From Gemmatimonadaceae bacterium (GTDB lineage: Bacteria; Gemmatimonadota; Gemmatimonadetes; Gemmatimonadales; Gemmatimonadaceae), in contig JADGGM010000026.1 of the NCBI GenBank assembly GCA_019689955.1, positions 1 through 12,614 of the forward strand: a DNA stretch of 12,614 bases. The letters run 5' to 3'. The first letter of the stretch is position 1; each line of letters opens with the position of its first letter. This document shows positions 1 through 6,377 of the stretch, piece after piece. The notes beneath the pieces were generated by a model. That model saw only the letters and a list, made by a program, of their open reading frames with translations, was not told the origin of the DNA and did not search any database. The translations under genes were made by a program, and so were the position numbers.

Positions 1-71
1 GAGCAGGCGGTGGCGAGGGGGAGGGAGAGGAGCGCGAGCACGGCCGGGACGGCCTTGGAGTTCGGGATCAT
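1..71 (-). CDS. 5' end of a secreted or lipoprotein gene (partial)
   Basis: Read leftward, an ATG at 71-69 opens a frame that stays open to the window edge and begins MIPNSKAVPAVLALLSLPLA, then TACS. This is a classic export signal: a short N-terminus with one Lys, a hydrophobic core of about 14 residues, and then Ala-Thr-Ala-Cys. The Cys at residue 23 could be the lipidated residue, although Ala rather than Leu at -3 makes the lipobox imperfect. Only the first 23 codons are present, so the product cannot be named. A lipoprotein near a cytochrome oxidase operon could be an SCO-type copper chaperone, but nothing visible proves it. There is no clear Shine-Dalgarno sequence. A TATCCT box ends 4 nt before the ATG, which suggests a leaderless message. 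Confidence 0.55.
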   Translation of the reverse strand, partial: MIPNSKAVPAVLALLSLPLATAC

Positions 72-75
72 GTGT

Positions 76-81
76 AGGATA
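76..81 (-). promoter_or_regulatory. candidate -10 box for a leaderless transcript
   Basis: On the minus strand TATCCT lies 4 nt upstream of the ATG at 71-69, so the expected transcription start would fall on or next to the start codon. No good -35 is visible at 17-18 bp; the nearest match, GACAAA, is poor. The box is inferred from position and base match only. Confidence 0.3.
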
Positions 82-87
82 GTTGCA

Positions 88-98
88 CCTGATTCAGG
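88..98. repeat. 11-bp palindrome, possible operator
   Basis: CCTGATTCAGG is a perfect inverted repeat with 5-bp arms around one base. It sits just upstream of the candidate -10 box of the leftward lipoprotein gene, within its -10/-35 spacer, where a repressor or activator would bind. No regulator family is recognised from it. Confidence 0.3.
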
Positions 99-190
99 GT
101 TTGTCGAGAGCGGCGGCCGGGAGCCACGTGGGGCGCTTCCGGGCCGGTACGGGTGCCGGCCGCGCGAGGGGTACCCTAGGCAAGGGACGC

Positions 191-202
191 CTGGGGCCCC
201 AG
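191..202. repeat. 12-bp perfect palindrome in intergenic region
   Basis: CTGGGGCCCCAG is a perfect self-complementary 12-mer in the 266-bp gap (72-337) between two divergent genes. A second small hairpin lies at 265-281 (GACGCC, 5-nt loop, GGCGTC). No convincing gene, RNA or strong promoter was found elsewhere in this gap. In GC-rich DNA such palindromes can occur by chance. Confidence 0.3.
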
Positions 203-327
203 ATTGGAAATCACCCGTACCGAGTGCCTGGACGACGGCGCTCCGGGCCCTTCCGTGGTTTTTGGACGCCCGTGAGGCGTCTGGTCGTAGTGTTCGACGC
301 TTTTCACTGCTCGATCACCTAGGTGCA

Positions 328-332
328 GGAGG
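328..332 (+). promoter_or_regulatory. ribosome binding site that fixes the start at 338
   Basis: GGAGG lies 5 nt before the ATG at 338. An in-frame GTG at 323 would give five more residues, but it has no such site in front and would place this GGAGG inside the coding region, so the ATG is preferred. Confidence 0.6.
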
Positions 333-337
333 GCCGC

Positions 338-829
338 ATGCAGCCAGGGCACAGACTCGGCCGCGAAGGGGTCATCGCCGGGATCATCGGGGCGACGAGC
401 GTCGCCGTGTGGTTCCTGATCGTGGACCTGATCGCGGGGCACCCGCTCTACACCCCCAGGATCCTTGGCGCCGGAGTGGCGAGCATCTTCGGCGACACGA
501 CGCACGACGGCGCGCTCGTGCACGTCCTCGTGTACACGATCGTCCATTACGCGGCGTTCATCGCCACGGGGATCGTGGTGTCGTACGTGGTGCACAAGGC
601 GGAGACCGAGCCGTCGGTGCTGGTGATCTTCACCCTCCTGTTCATCATCTTCGAGCTGGGGGTGTACGGCGTGATCGCGCTGCTCGCGGAGACGGAGCTG
701 CGCTCGCTCGCCTGGTACCAGATCGCGGCGGGGAACCTGCTCGCGGCGGCCATGATGGGGACGTACATGTGGCGTACCCATCCGGCGTTGCGGCAGGAGT
801 TCGCGCACGCGTTGGGCGGGGACGAATGA
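338..829 (+). CDS. four-helix integral membrane protein, function unknown
   Basis: A 163-residue protein with four clear hydrophobic segments at about residues 11-33, 63-86, 93-117 and 126-144, and short polar ends. Features that look conserved are a Gly-rich first helix (GVIAGIIGAT), an HPLYTP loop at 35-40, two His residues in and before helix 2 (62, 70), and an acidic/Trp patch before helix 4. I do not recognise a named family and see no catalytic motif or signal peptide. The gene is monocistronic and converges on the caa3 oxidase operon, with a strong shared terminator hairpin between them. A helper or regulatory role for the respiratory chain is possible from location only. Coding bias matches its neighbours. 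The start is chosen by the GGAGG site at 328-332. Confidence 0.8.
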   Translation: MQPGHRLGREGVIAGIIGATSVAVWFLIVDLIAGHPLYTPRILGAGVASIFGDTTHDGALVHVLVYTIVHYAAFIATGIVVSYVVHKAETEPSVLVIFTLLFIIFELGVYGVIALLAETELRSLAWYQIAAGNLLAAAMMGTYMWRTHPALRQEFAHALGGDE

Positions 830-834
830 CGGAA

Positions 835-867
835 CGGGAGGGGGGAGCTTCGCGCTCCCCCCTCCCG
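835..867. terminator. strong hairpin between convergent genes, probably a bidirectional terminator
   Basis: A 14-bp perfect stem (835-848 with 854-867) encloses a 5-nt loop (TTCGC). It begins 5 bp after the stop of the rightward membrane-protein gene and lies 50 bp beyond the stop of the leftward ctaF gene. The T-tract is weak on both sides, but the perfect GC-rich stem and the convergent position argue for termination in both directions. Confidence 0.7.
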
Positions 868-916
868 CTCGTTCGTGCCTGGTTCCGGTGCCGCATCGTG
901 GCGCGGCCCGTGGGGC

Positions 917-1270
917 TCACGACGCGTGGATCGCGATGTGCCCGAAGAGGAACAGGAGCGAGATGAGCACCGTCATGGCGACGATCAGCGGGCCGATGAA
1001 CAACCCGCGGAAGATCTTCGCGTCGTACTTGAGGTGCATGTAGAACATCACCACGATCGCGAACTTCGCGGCCGAGAGGATGAGAAGGATCGGGACGAAG
1101 AGTCTCGTGTCCTTGAGCCCCGTGTAGTAGACGTAGACCTCGACGATCGTGATGATCGTGAGCACGAGCGCGACCCACTTGTACGTGCCCCAATCGGGGT
1201 GCGCGTGCTCGACCGGGTGGGCGTCGCCGTGGGCGTCGCGCGTGACGTGCGCGGAATGATCAGCGGTCAT
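917..1270 (-). CDS. ctaF: cytochrome c oxidase subunit IV, prokaryotic caa3 type
   Basis: A 117-residue protein with three membrane helices at about 31-50, 57-78 and 91-113. The segment AKFAIVVMFYMHLKYDAKIF (69-88) is the hallmark of the prokaryotic COX4-like family that stabilises the bacterial oxidase complex. The N-terminal 24 residues are polar and unusually His-rich (six His). It is the last gene of the ctaCDEF operon and starts 11 bp after ctaE. The ATG at 1270 has a GAGGA site 6 nt upstream. Upstream extension is possible in this frame to 1603, but that part lies inside ctaE, reads as a shadow and has no subunit IV character. Its role is structural: it carries no cofactor and has no enzymatic residue. 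Confidence 0.93.
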   Translation of the reverse strand: MTADHSAHVTRDAHGDAHPVEHAHPDWGTYKWVALVLTIITIVEVYVYYTGLKDTRLFVPILLILSAAKFAIVVMFYMHLKYDAKIFRGLFIGPLIVAMTVLISLLFLFGHIAIHAS

Positions 1271-1281
1271 CCGAGTCCTCG

Positions 1282-1923
1282 CTACTGGATCAGGTAGACG
1301 AGCGTGAAGATCGCGATCCACACCACGTCGACGAAGTGCCAGTAGAGGGCCATGACGTCGACGTTGATCGCATCGCGGGGTCCGAGCCCGCGCTTGAAGT
1401 CGATGAACAGCATCGTCACGAGCCAGAGGACGCCGGCGGTGACGTGGGCGCCGTGGAACCCGGTGAGGGTGAAGAAGGTCGACCCGAACAGATTGGTCGT
1501 GATCTTCAGCCCTTCGTGGACGAACGAGGTGAACTCGTACGCCTGGAAGCCGAGGAAGGTGGCGCCGAGGAGAGCCGTGCTGGCCAGCCAGATCTTCGAC
1601 CACTTCCGGTCACCGCGCACGACAGCGGAGTGCGCGAGCACCATGGCCAGCGACGACATGAGGAGGACGAAGGTCGAGGCCGAGGTGACGGGAATGTTGA
1701 GGATCGGCTTGAAGTGTTGCCCGGTGGCCGGATCGACCCACGGGGTGTGCGGGAACGGTCCGACGACGGACCGTCCCTTGTAGATCAGGTACGTCGCGAT
1801 GAGCGACGCGAAGAAGAAGCACTCCGAGCCGATGAAGGCCCAGATGGCGATCTTGGTATGCGGAAGGCCGGTGCTCGTGTAGTGATGCTCGTCGTGCGCT
1901 TCGGCCAGTGCAGCGGTAGCCAA
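1282..1923 (-). CDS. ctaE: cytochrome c oxidase subunit III (five-helix form)
   Basis: A 213-residue integral membrane subunit of the caa3 oxidase. Family marks are IGSECFFFASLIATY with the conserved Glu (E34), GFQAYEF at 125-131, GFHGAHV at 155-161 and YWHFVDVVW at 194-202. Five helices are apparent at about 26-48, 80-98, 110-129, 150-174 and 196-212. The protein lacks the first two helices of the seven-helix mitochondrial-type subunit III. In Bacillus-type caa3 enzymes the equivalent helices sit at the C-terminus of subunit I, and ctaD here has that extension. The start codon is TTG at 1923-1921, supported by the phase of homology and by a TAAGGAG site 7 nt upstream that overlaps the ctaD stop. 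The subunit holds lipids and supports proton uptake; it has no redox centre. Confidence 0.95.
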   Translation of the reverse strand: MATAALAEAHDEHHYTSTGLPHTKIAIWAFIGSECFFFASLIATYLIYKGRSVVGPFPHTPWVDPATGQHFKPILNIPVTSASTFVLLMSSLAMVLAHSAVVRGDRKWSKIWLASTALLGATFLGFQAYEFTSFVHEGLKITTNLFGSTFFTLTGFHGAHVTAGVLWLVTMLFIDFKRGLGPRDAINVDVMALYWHFVDVVWIAIFTLVYLIQ

Positions 1924-1930
1924 TGGAGAT

Positions 1931-1937
1931 CTCCTTA
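1931..1937 (-). promoter_or_regulatory. Shine-Dalgarno overlapping the ctaD stop, sets TTG start of ctaE
   Basis: On the minus strand TAAGGAG combines the ctaD stop codon (TAA, 1937-1935) with the ribosome binding site for ctaE. The spacing to the TTG at 1923 is 7 nt. No in-frame ATG lies nearby, so this site decides the unusual start and suggests translational coupling of subunits I and III. Confidence 0.65.
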
Positions 1938-3875
1938 GTGTTCAGGCTCGAGCGGGGTGAGCAGCCAGGCGTAGAGTGCCGCGACGAAGATGACACCGCC
2001 GAGGATGATGATCGGGACGTGCCGGTGCCAGATCAGGCCGAAGAACGAGACGCAGAGGCCGAGCGTCGCGAGGAGCGGCTTGATCGTGGGGGTCGGCATG
2101 ACGATGCCGAGCTCGTGGGCCGAGGGGTGAGCGTTCTCGGCGTTGAGCTGCGTATCGGCCGGGGTCTCGATGTGTCCGGCGGTGGCGCCGCCGACCTTGA
2201 CGGTGACTTCCTTCTCGCCCGCGGGGGAGTGGGGCACTGAGGCGGTGAGCTCCGGGGCCTTCATGTCCCACATCGGGTAGCGTGACCGGACGGTCGGGAT
2301 CGTCGCGTAGTTGTAGGCCGGCGGCGGGGACGGGATGGACCACTCGATCGTGGGCGCGCCCCACGGATCATTCCCCGCGCGGGCGCCGGAGCGGCGCGAG
2401 CGGACGAGGTTGATCACGAAGATCAGGGTAGCGACGACGAGGATTGCGGCGCCGATCGTCGAGATGTGGTTATCGACGTCCCACCCCTGGTTCGCATCGT
2501 ACTGCCAGATGCGGCGGGGCATCCCGTCGAGGCCGGCGAAGTGCATCGGGAAGAAGGTGAGGTTCATCCCGATGAAGGTGAGCCAGAAGTGCCACTTGCC
2601 GAGCGTCTCGCTCATCAGGCGGCCGGTGATCTTCGGGAAGTAGTAGTAGATCCCGGCGAAGAGCCCCATCATCGAGCCGCCGAACAGCACGTAGTGGAAG
2701 TGCGCGACCACGAAGTAGCTGTCGGTCTGCTGGAGGTCGGAGGGTGGGGAGGAGTGCATGACCCCCGAGATCCCGCCGATCGTGAAGAGCGAGACGAGGC
2801 CGATGGCGAAGAGCATGGGGGTGGTGAAGCGGAGCGAGCCCCCCCACATGGTGCCGAGCCAGTTGAAGATCTTCACCCCCGTGGGGATGGCGATCAGCAT
2901 CGTGGTGATGCCGAAGATCGAGTCGGCGATCGGGCCCATCCCCACGGCGAACATGTGGTGCGCCCACACGCCGAAGCCGAGGAAGGCGATGAGGATGAGC
3001 GAGTAGACCATCACCGGGTAGCCGAAGAGGGGCTTCCGGGAGAAGGTCGGGAGCACCTCGGAGACGAGGCCGAACGCCGGGAGGATGAGGATGTACACCT
3101 CCGGGTGGCCGAACAGCCAGAAGAGGTGCTGCCAGAGGAGCGGATCAGCGCCCGCGGCGATCTCGTAGAAGTTGGTCCCGAAGAAGCGGTCGAAGAGGAG
3201 GAAGGTGACCGCGACGGTGATGAACGGGAACGAGAGGACGATCAGGAACTGGGTGACGAAGGTGGCCCAGGTGAAGACGGGCATGCGCATGAAGTGCATG
3301 CCGGGGGCCCGCATGTTGATGATCGTCGTGATGAAGTTGAAGCCCGCGGCCAGGGAGGAGAGACCGAGGATCTGCAACCCGATCACCCAGAAGTCCATGT
3401 TGAGGCCGGGGGAGTAGACGCGCGTGTTGAGCGGCGCGTATGCGAACCACCCGCCGTCCGGAGCCGCGTGGAAGAGCCAGCTGACGTTCATGAAGATGCT
3501 CCCGGCGAGGAACACCCAGTAGCTGAACGCGTTCAGCCGGGGGAACGCCACGTCGCGGGCGCCGATCTGGAGCGGGACGAGAAAGTTGAAGAATGCAGCG
3601 GACAACGGCATGATCGCCATGAAGATCATGGTCGTGCCGTGCATCGTGAACAGCTGGTTGTACGTCTCGGCCGAGACGATGCGGCCGTTCGGGCCGTAGA
3701 GCTGCAAGCGGATGATGAACGCCTCGATGCCGCCGACAAGGAACCAGGCGAGGGCGGTGTACAGGTAGAGCTGCCCGATCCGCTTGTGATCGGTGGTAGC
3801 CAGCCAGCTCCAGATGCCGCTCTCGTACTTGTGCTTCGGGCCGGCGGCACGTGGCGCCGCAACAGTCGTTGCCAT
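1935..3875 (-). CDS. ctaD: cytochrome c oxidase subunit I (caa3 type, heme-copper catalytic subunit)
   Basis: A 646-residue polytopic protein that reduces O2 to water and pumps protons. Visible ligands are H79 (low-spin heme, FTMHGTTMIF), H257 and cross-linked Y261 in GHPEVY, H306-H307 (CuB), and H392 (high-spin heme) and H394 (low-spin heme) in AHFHYVLFGG. D-channel residues N97, D108, N115 and E259, and K-channel K335 (PTGVKIFNW), are all present, so this is an A1-type pump. After the 12-helix core there is a DPWGAPTIEWSIPSPPPAYN segment (503-522), a hydrophilic linker, and two extra helices at about 598-615 and 620-638. These correspond to subunit III helices 1-2 in 14-helix caa3 subunit I. 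The ATG at 3875 has GGAG 8 nt upstream. It lies 13 bp from ctaC and 11 bp from ctaE. Confidence 0.97.
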   Translation of the reverse strand: MATTVAAPRAAGPKHKYESGIWSWLATTDHKRIGQLYLYTALAWFLVGGIEAFIIRLQLYGPNGRIVSAETYNQLFTMHGTTMIFMAIMPLSAAFFNFLVPLQIGARDVAFPRLNAFSYWVFLAGSIFMNVSWLFHAAPDGGWFAYAPLNTRVYSPGLNMDFWVIGLQILGLSSLAAGFNFITTIINMRAPGMHFMRMPVFTWATFVTQFLIVLSFPFITVAVTFLLFDRFFGTNFYEIAAGADPLLWQHLFWLFGHPEVYILILPAFGLVSEVLPTFSRKPLFGYPVMVYSLILIAFLGFGVWAHHMFAVGMGPIADSIFGITTMLIAIPTGVKIFNWLGTMWGGSLRFTTPMLFAIGLVSLFTIGGISGVMHSSPPSDLQQTDSYFVVAHFHYVLFGGSMMGLFAGIYYYFPKITGRLMSETLGKWHFWLTFIGMNLTFFPMHFAGLDGMPRRIWQYDANQGWDVDNHISTIGAAILVVATLIFVINLVRSRRSGARAGNDPWGAPTIEWSIPSPPPAYNYATIPTVRSRYPMWDMKAPELTASVPHSPAGEKEVTVKVGGATAGHIETPADTQLNAENAHPSAHELGIVMPTPTIKPLLATLGLCVSFFGLIWHRHVPIIILGGVIFVAALYAWLLTPLEPEH

Positions 3876-3888
3876 TCGTAGTCTCCGA

Positions 3889-5136
3889 TTACTTCAAGGA
3901 CGAAAGGTACGCGGCGATGTCGGCGATCTGCTGGTCAGTGTACTGCCCCATCTTCGGGGGTGCGCCCGGCACCTGCGGCGCGTCCTTCCCCATGGCCGGC
4001 ATGATCACGCCTGGCTTCATCATCGGGGCATCCTTGATCCACATCGCGAGGTGCTTCAGGTCGTTCGGGTACAGTCCGCCGCCGATGGTGGTGCGGCTCC
4101 CGACGTGGGTGAGGTTGGGACCGATGGTCCCGGGCGAGACTCCCTGAATGGTGTGGCAGGCGATGCAGGGGCTGGCCTTGAAGAGCTGAGCGCCCCGGGC
4201 CGCGTCCCCCTCCTCGGCCGTCATGGTGAGCCCGGCGGGGAGCGGCGTGTTCGGGACGCTCCATGCCGGGAGCTTGTCATGCGGCCAGGTCCCGGTGTTC
4301 TCCGACGGTCCCGGCGCGGCGGGGGTCGTCTGCGCGACCTGCTGCGCGGCCACCGGTGCGGCCCCTTTCCCCTTGGCCGTGTCGGCCGGCGTGGCCTGGG
4401 CCACGGGGAACGCGGGGCCGCTCTGCTGGTGGGCGATGTAGGCCTCGAACTCCTGCTGCGGCACGGTGAACACGCGGAAGCGCATGTTCGAGTGCGACGT
4501 GCCGCAGTACTCGGCGCAGAAACCGTTCCAGACGAACGACGACTCCGGCGTGAACCAGAGATAGTTCGGCTTGTTCCGGTGCACGAGGTCGCGCTTCCCG
4601 CCGAGCTGAGGGATCCAGAACGAGTGGATCACGTCGTTCGTCTGCAGCGTGAAGCTCACCGTGCGCCCCACGGGGAGATAGAGCTCGTTCGCCGTGGTGA
4701 CCTTGTACTGCGGGTAGCGGAACTCCCACCACCACTGGTGGCCGATCACTTCGACCTGGAGCGCGTCGGCCGGGGCCTTCTCCTGCGTCTGGAAGATCGT
4801 GCGGACCGTGGGGACCGCGATGAAGGCGAGGATCAGCGCCGGGATCAACGTCCAGGTGACCTCGAGCGTGGTGTTCCCGTGGGTCTGCTTGGGGGTCGGG
4901 TTCCCAGGGCGCGCCCGGAACTTGAGCACGACGAAGAGCAGGAGCCCTTCGACGAGCACGAAGACCAGCCCCCCGAGCGTCAGGAGTAGATACGTGAGGC
5001 GGTCTTCAGCGTGCCCGAACTCGGAGTGGGCACCGAAGATGGTGTTGGGAACGTCGGAACAGGCAGCCAATCCCAGGGCGAACACCGTTGTCAGCGCGGC
5101 ATGGTAGAGCCGGCGCGCGCGGTGATGACCAGTCAT
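3889..5136 (-). CDS. ctaC: cytochrome c oxidase subunit II with fused cytochrome c domain
   Basis: A 415-residue lipoprotein that accepts electrons from cytochrome c and passes them to subunit I. Order: signal peptide with lipobox LAAC (C26); two helices at about 46-70 and 93-115; a cupredoxin domain with CuA ligands H171, C207, E209, C211, H215 and M218 (VIHSFWIPQ; FCAEYCGTSHSNM); an Ala/Pro/Gln-rich linker at about 240-300; and a class I cytochrome c domain with CIACH (C324, C327, H328) and a probable axial Met in PGVIMPAMG (M379). The aromatic WWWEF patch (135-139) is the electron entry site. The frame is open 34 codons further upstream, but the ATG at 5136 puts the lipobox where a signal peptide needs it and has AGGA 6 nt ahead. 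This is the first gene of the oxidase operon. Confidence 0.97.
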   Translation of the reverse strand: MTGHHRARRLYHAALTTVFALGLAACSDVPNTIFGAHSEFGHAEDRLTYLLLTLGGLVFVLVEGLLLFVVLKFRARPGNPTPKQTHGNTTLEVTWTLIPALILAFIAVPTVRTIFQTQEKAPADALQVEVIGHQWWWEFRYPQYKVTTANELYLPVGRTVSFTLQTNDVIHSFWIPQLGGKRDLVHRNKPNYLWFTPESSFVWNGFCAEYCGTSHSNMRFRVFTVPQQEFEAYIAHQQSGPAFPVAQATPADTAKGKGAAPVAAQQVAQTTPAAPGPSENTGTWPHDKLPAWSVPNTPLPAGLTMTAEEGDAARGAQLFKASPCIACHTIQGVSPGTIGPNLTHVGSRTTIGGGLYPNDLKHLAMWIKDAPMMKPGVIMPAMGKDAPQVPGAPPKMGQYTDQQIADIAAYLSSLK

Positions 5137-5164
5137 CCCGTATCCTGATAGGCGTTCTGAGATT

Positions 5165-5189
5165 CGGGCGCCTGGAAGGGGAGCGCCCG
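5165..5189 (-). promoter_or_regulatory. stem-loop in the 5' leader of the oxidase mRNA
   Basis: CGGGCGC (5165-5171) pairs perfectly with GCGCCCG (5183-5189) around an 11-nt loop. It lies between the candidate promoter and the ctaC ATG, so it would be in the untranslated leader, ending 28 nt before the start codon. A role in mRNA stability or translation control is inference only. Confidence 0.35.
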
Positions 5190-5209
5190 GTTGCGAGACC
5201 TTCGCGCGG

Positions 5210-5238
5210 AAGCTAGGGGCTAACAATAGACAAATCAA
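5210..5238 (-). promoter_or_regulatory. candidate sigma-70-type promoter for ctaCDEF
   Basis: On the minus strand TTGATT (5238-5233) is followed after exactly 17 bp by TAGCTT (5215-5210). It is in the only AT-richer patch of the gap, just downstream of a possible terminator, and would give a leader of about 65-70 nt before ctaC. The -35 matches well and the -10 only moderately. Confidence 0.45.
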
Positions 5239-5248
5239 GAGAATGTAG

Positions 5249-5268
5249 CGAGGGAACGGCGGCCCTCG
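5249..5268 (-). terminator. possible intrinsic terminator of the aspartase-pncB operon
   Basis: CGAGGG (5249-5254) pairs with CCCTCG (5263-5268) around an 8-nt loop. It lies 44 bp beyond the pncB stop. Read leftward, the stem is followed by a T-rich but interrupted stretch (CTACATTCTCTTGATTTG). Its position directly before the oxidase promoter fits a boundary between two leftward operons. Confidence 0.4.
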
Positions 5269-5312
5269 GTAGGGGGAATGTTCCTCTCCCGTTACCCGGC
5301 CCCGTCACCCCT

Positions 5313-6368
5313 TCAGACGACTCGCTCGAGGCGCGGATTCGGCCGGTAGCGCCGCCCCGCCTTCGACTGCGGCACGCCATCGACGAGCACGATGTCGGCC
5401 GTGAAATCGAAGCGCCCGGAAAAAAGGGACGAACCGACACCGTAGGAATCGACGGGCACCCCCGCGCGCTCGAACGCGCGGATCTTCTCCACCGTGAACC
5501 CCCCGGAGACGACGATCTTCACGTTGTGGAAACCCTCGCGGTCGAGCGCGCTCCGCACGTTCCAGACGAGCTGAGGGTTCACCCCGGTGGGCTTGAAGTC
5601 CCCCATCTGCGGGATGATGGAGCGGTCGACGAGGTTCTCCGAGGTGTCGATCCGTACCCCCCAGAGCCGGTCGCCCAGGGCGCGCGCCACGGCGAGGCTC
5701 GTGGCCACGCAGTCGTTGTCATAGTCGACCAGGGTGATGATCTGCACGCTCGGATCGATGTACTGGGCGAACTTCTTGGTGGCCAGCACGGTGTCGCCCC
5801 CGTAGGCGGCGATGAGTGCGTGCGGTACCGTGCCGATCCCCTCCGAGCCCCACCAGCTCGCTTGGGCGTCGGTGGAGACGCCGATGGCGCCGGCGATGTG
5901 GGCGGCGTAGCCGTCGCCGGTCTGCACGAGCCAGTGGTCGTGCCGGGCGGGGAAGAACATCACGGTCTTGGGGCGTGCGGCCTCGACGACGAGGCGGGTG
6001 TTGGTCCCGACCCGGGTGCGGCGGGCGAGGACGCCCAGGTAGAGCGTCTCGAGGTGCGCGAAGGCGGCGTACGGCCCCTCGATCGTCATGACCGTCTCCC
6101 ACGGGGCGATCTCGTCGCCGTCGTAGAGCGCGTGCACGACGAGGTCGTCCCACTCGATGGCGCACAGCTTGAGGATGGCGATCGCCTCGTCCATGCCGCC
6201 GAGGAAGGCGTGCGCCTTCCCGAAGACCTGCATGGTGACGCGCGGGGCGTGGCGGTCGGCGAGGAGGATCTCCCGCGCGCGCACGAAGTACTTGTCGGAG
6301 TAGTACCCCTCCCGCATGCGCTCGACGGGGAGGTGGAACACCGAGGGGTCGAGGCGGGGGCGTGCCAT
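5313..6368 (-). CDS. pncB: nicotinate phosphoribosyltransferase
   Basis: A 351-residue enzyme of the nicotinate/quinolinate phosphoribosyltransferase fold. It converts nicotinate and PRPP to nicotinate mononucleotide in NAD salvage. Supporting segments are GYYSDKYF at 21-28, EGPYAAFAHLETLYLGVLAR at 97-116, the ARHDHW...GDGYAAHIAG stretch at 141-160, GTVPHALIAAYGGDT at 179-193, RIDTSENL at 239-246, and the phosphate-binding VSGGFTVEKI plus GVGSS near residues 287-314. It is shorter than the roughly 390-residue archaeal and E. coli types and ends soon after the barrel, without a Cys-rich C-terminal tail. It starts 9 bp after the aspartase stop, so it is co-transcribed with it; the Shine-Dalgarno is weak. 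Quinolinate phosphoribosyltransferase (nadC) is a less likely alternative. Confidence 0.85.
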   Translation of the reverse strand: MARPRLDPSVFHLPVERMREGYYSDKYFVRAREILLADRHAPRVTMQVFGKAHAFLGGMDEAIAILKLCAIEWDDLVVHALYDGDEIAPWETVMTIEGPYAAFAHLETLYLGVLARRTRVGTNTRLVVEAARPKTVMFFPARHDHWLVQTGDGYAAHIAGAIGVSTDAQASWWGSEGIGTVPHALIAAYGGDTVLATKKFAQYIDPSVQIITLVDYDNDCVATSLAVARALGDRLWGVRIDTSENLVDRSIIPQMGDFKPTGVNPQLVWNVRSALDREGFHNVKIVVSGGFTVEKIRAFERAGVPVDSYGVGSSLFSGRFDFTADIVLVDGVPQSKAGRRYRPNPRLERVV

Positions 6369-6377
6369 GGCAGGGCC

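Noticed and set aside
10..966. A long plus-strand frame covering the first kilobase
   Set aside because: It runs through an intergenic region, the four-helix protein gene in another frame, and the terminator. The product is Arg/Pro/Gly-rich with no domain, and the real gene at 338 has a good Shine-Dalgarno and clear membrane helices.
1271..1603. N-terminal extension of ctaF
   Set aside because: The frame is open to 1603 but overlaps ctaE and encodes an Arg/His-rich shadow. The ATG at 1270 has a ribosome site and begins the known subunit IV pattern.
2466..3881. A 471-codon plus-strand frame opposite ctaD
   Set aside because: It is a low-complexity acidic/basic translation antisense to a perfectly conserved oxidase subunit I, so it is a codon-bias artefact.
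5137..5238. Longer start for ctaC (34 extra residues)
   Set aside because: It would bury the lipoprotein signal peptide and overlap the proposed promoter; the ATG at 5136 gives a canonical LAAC lipobox at residue 26.
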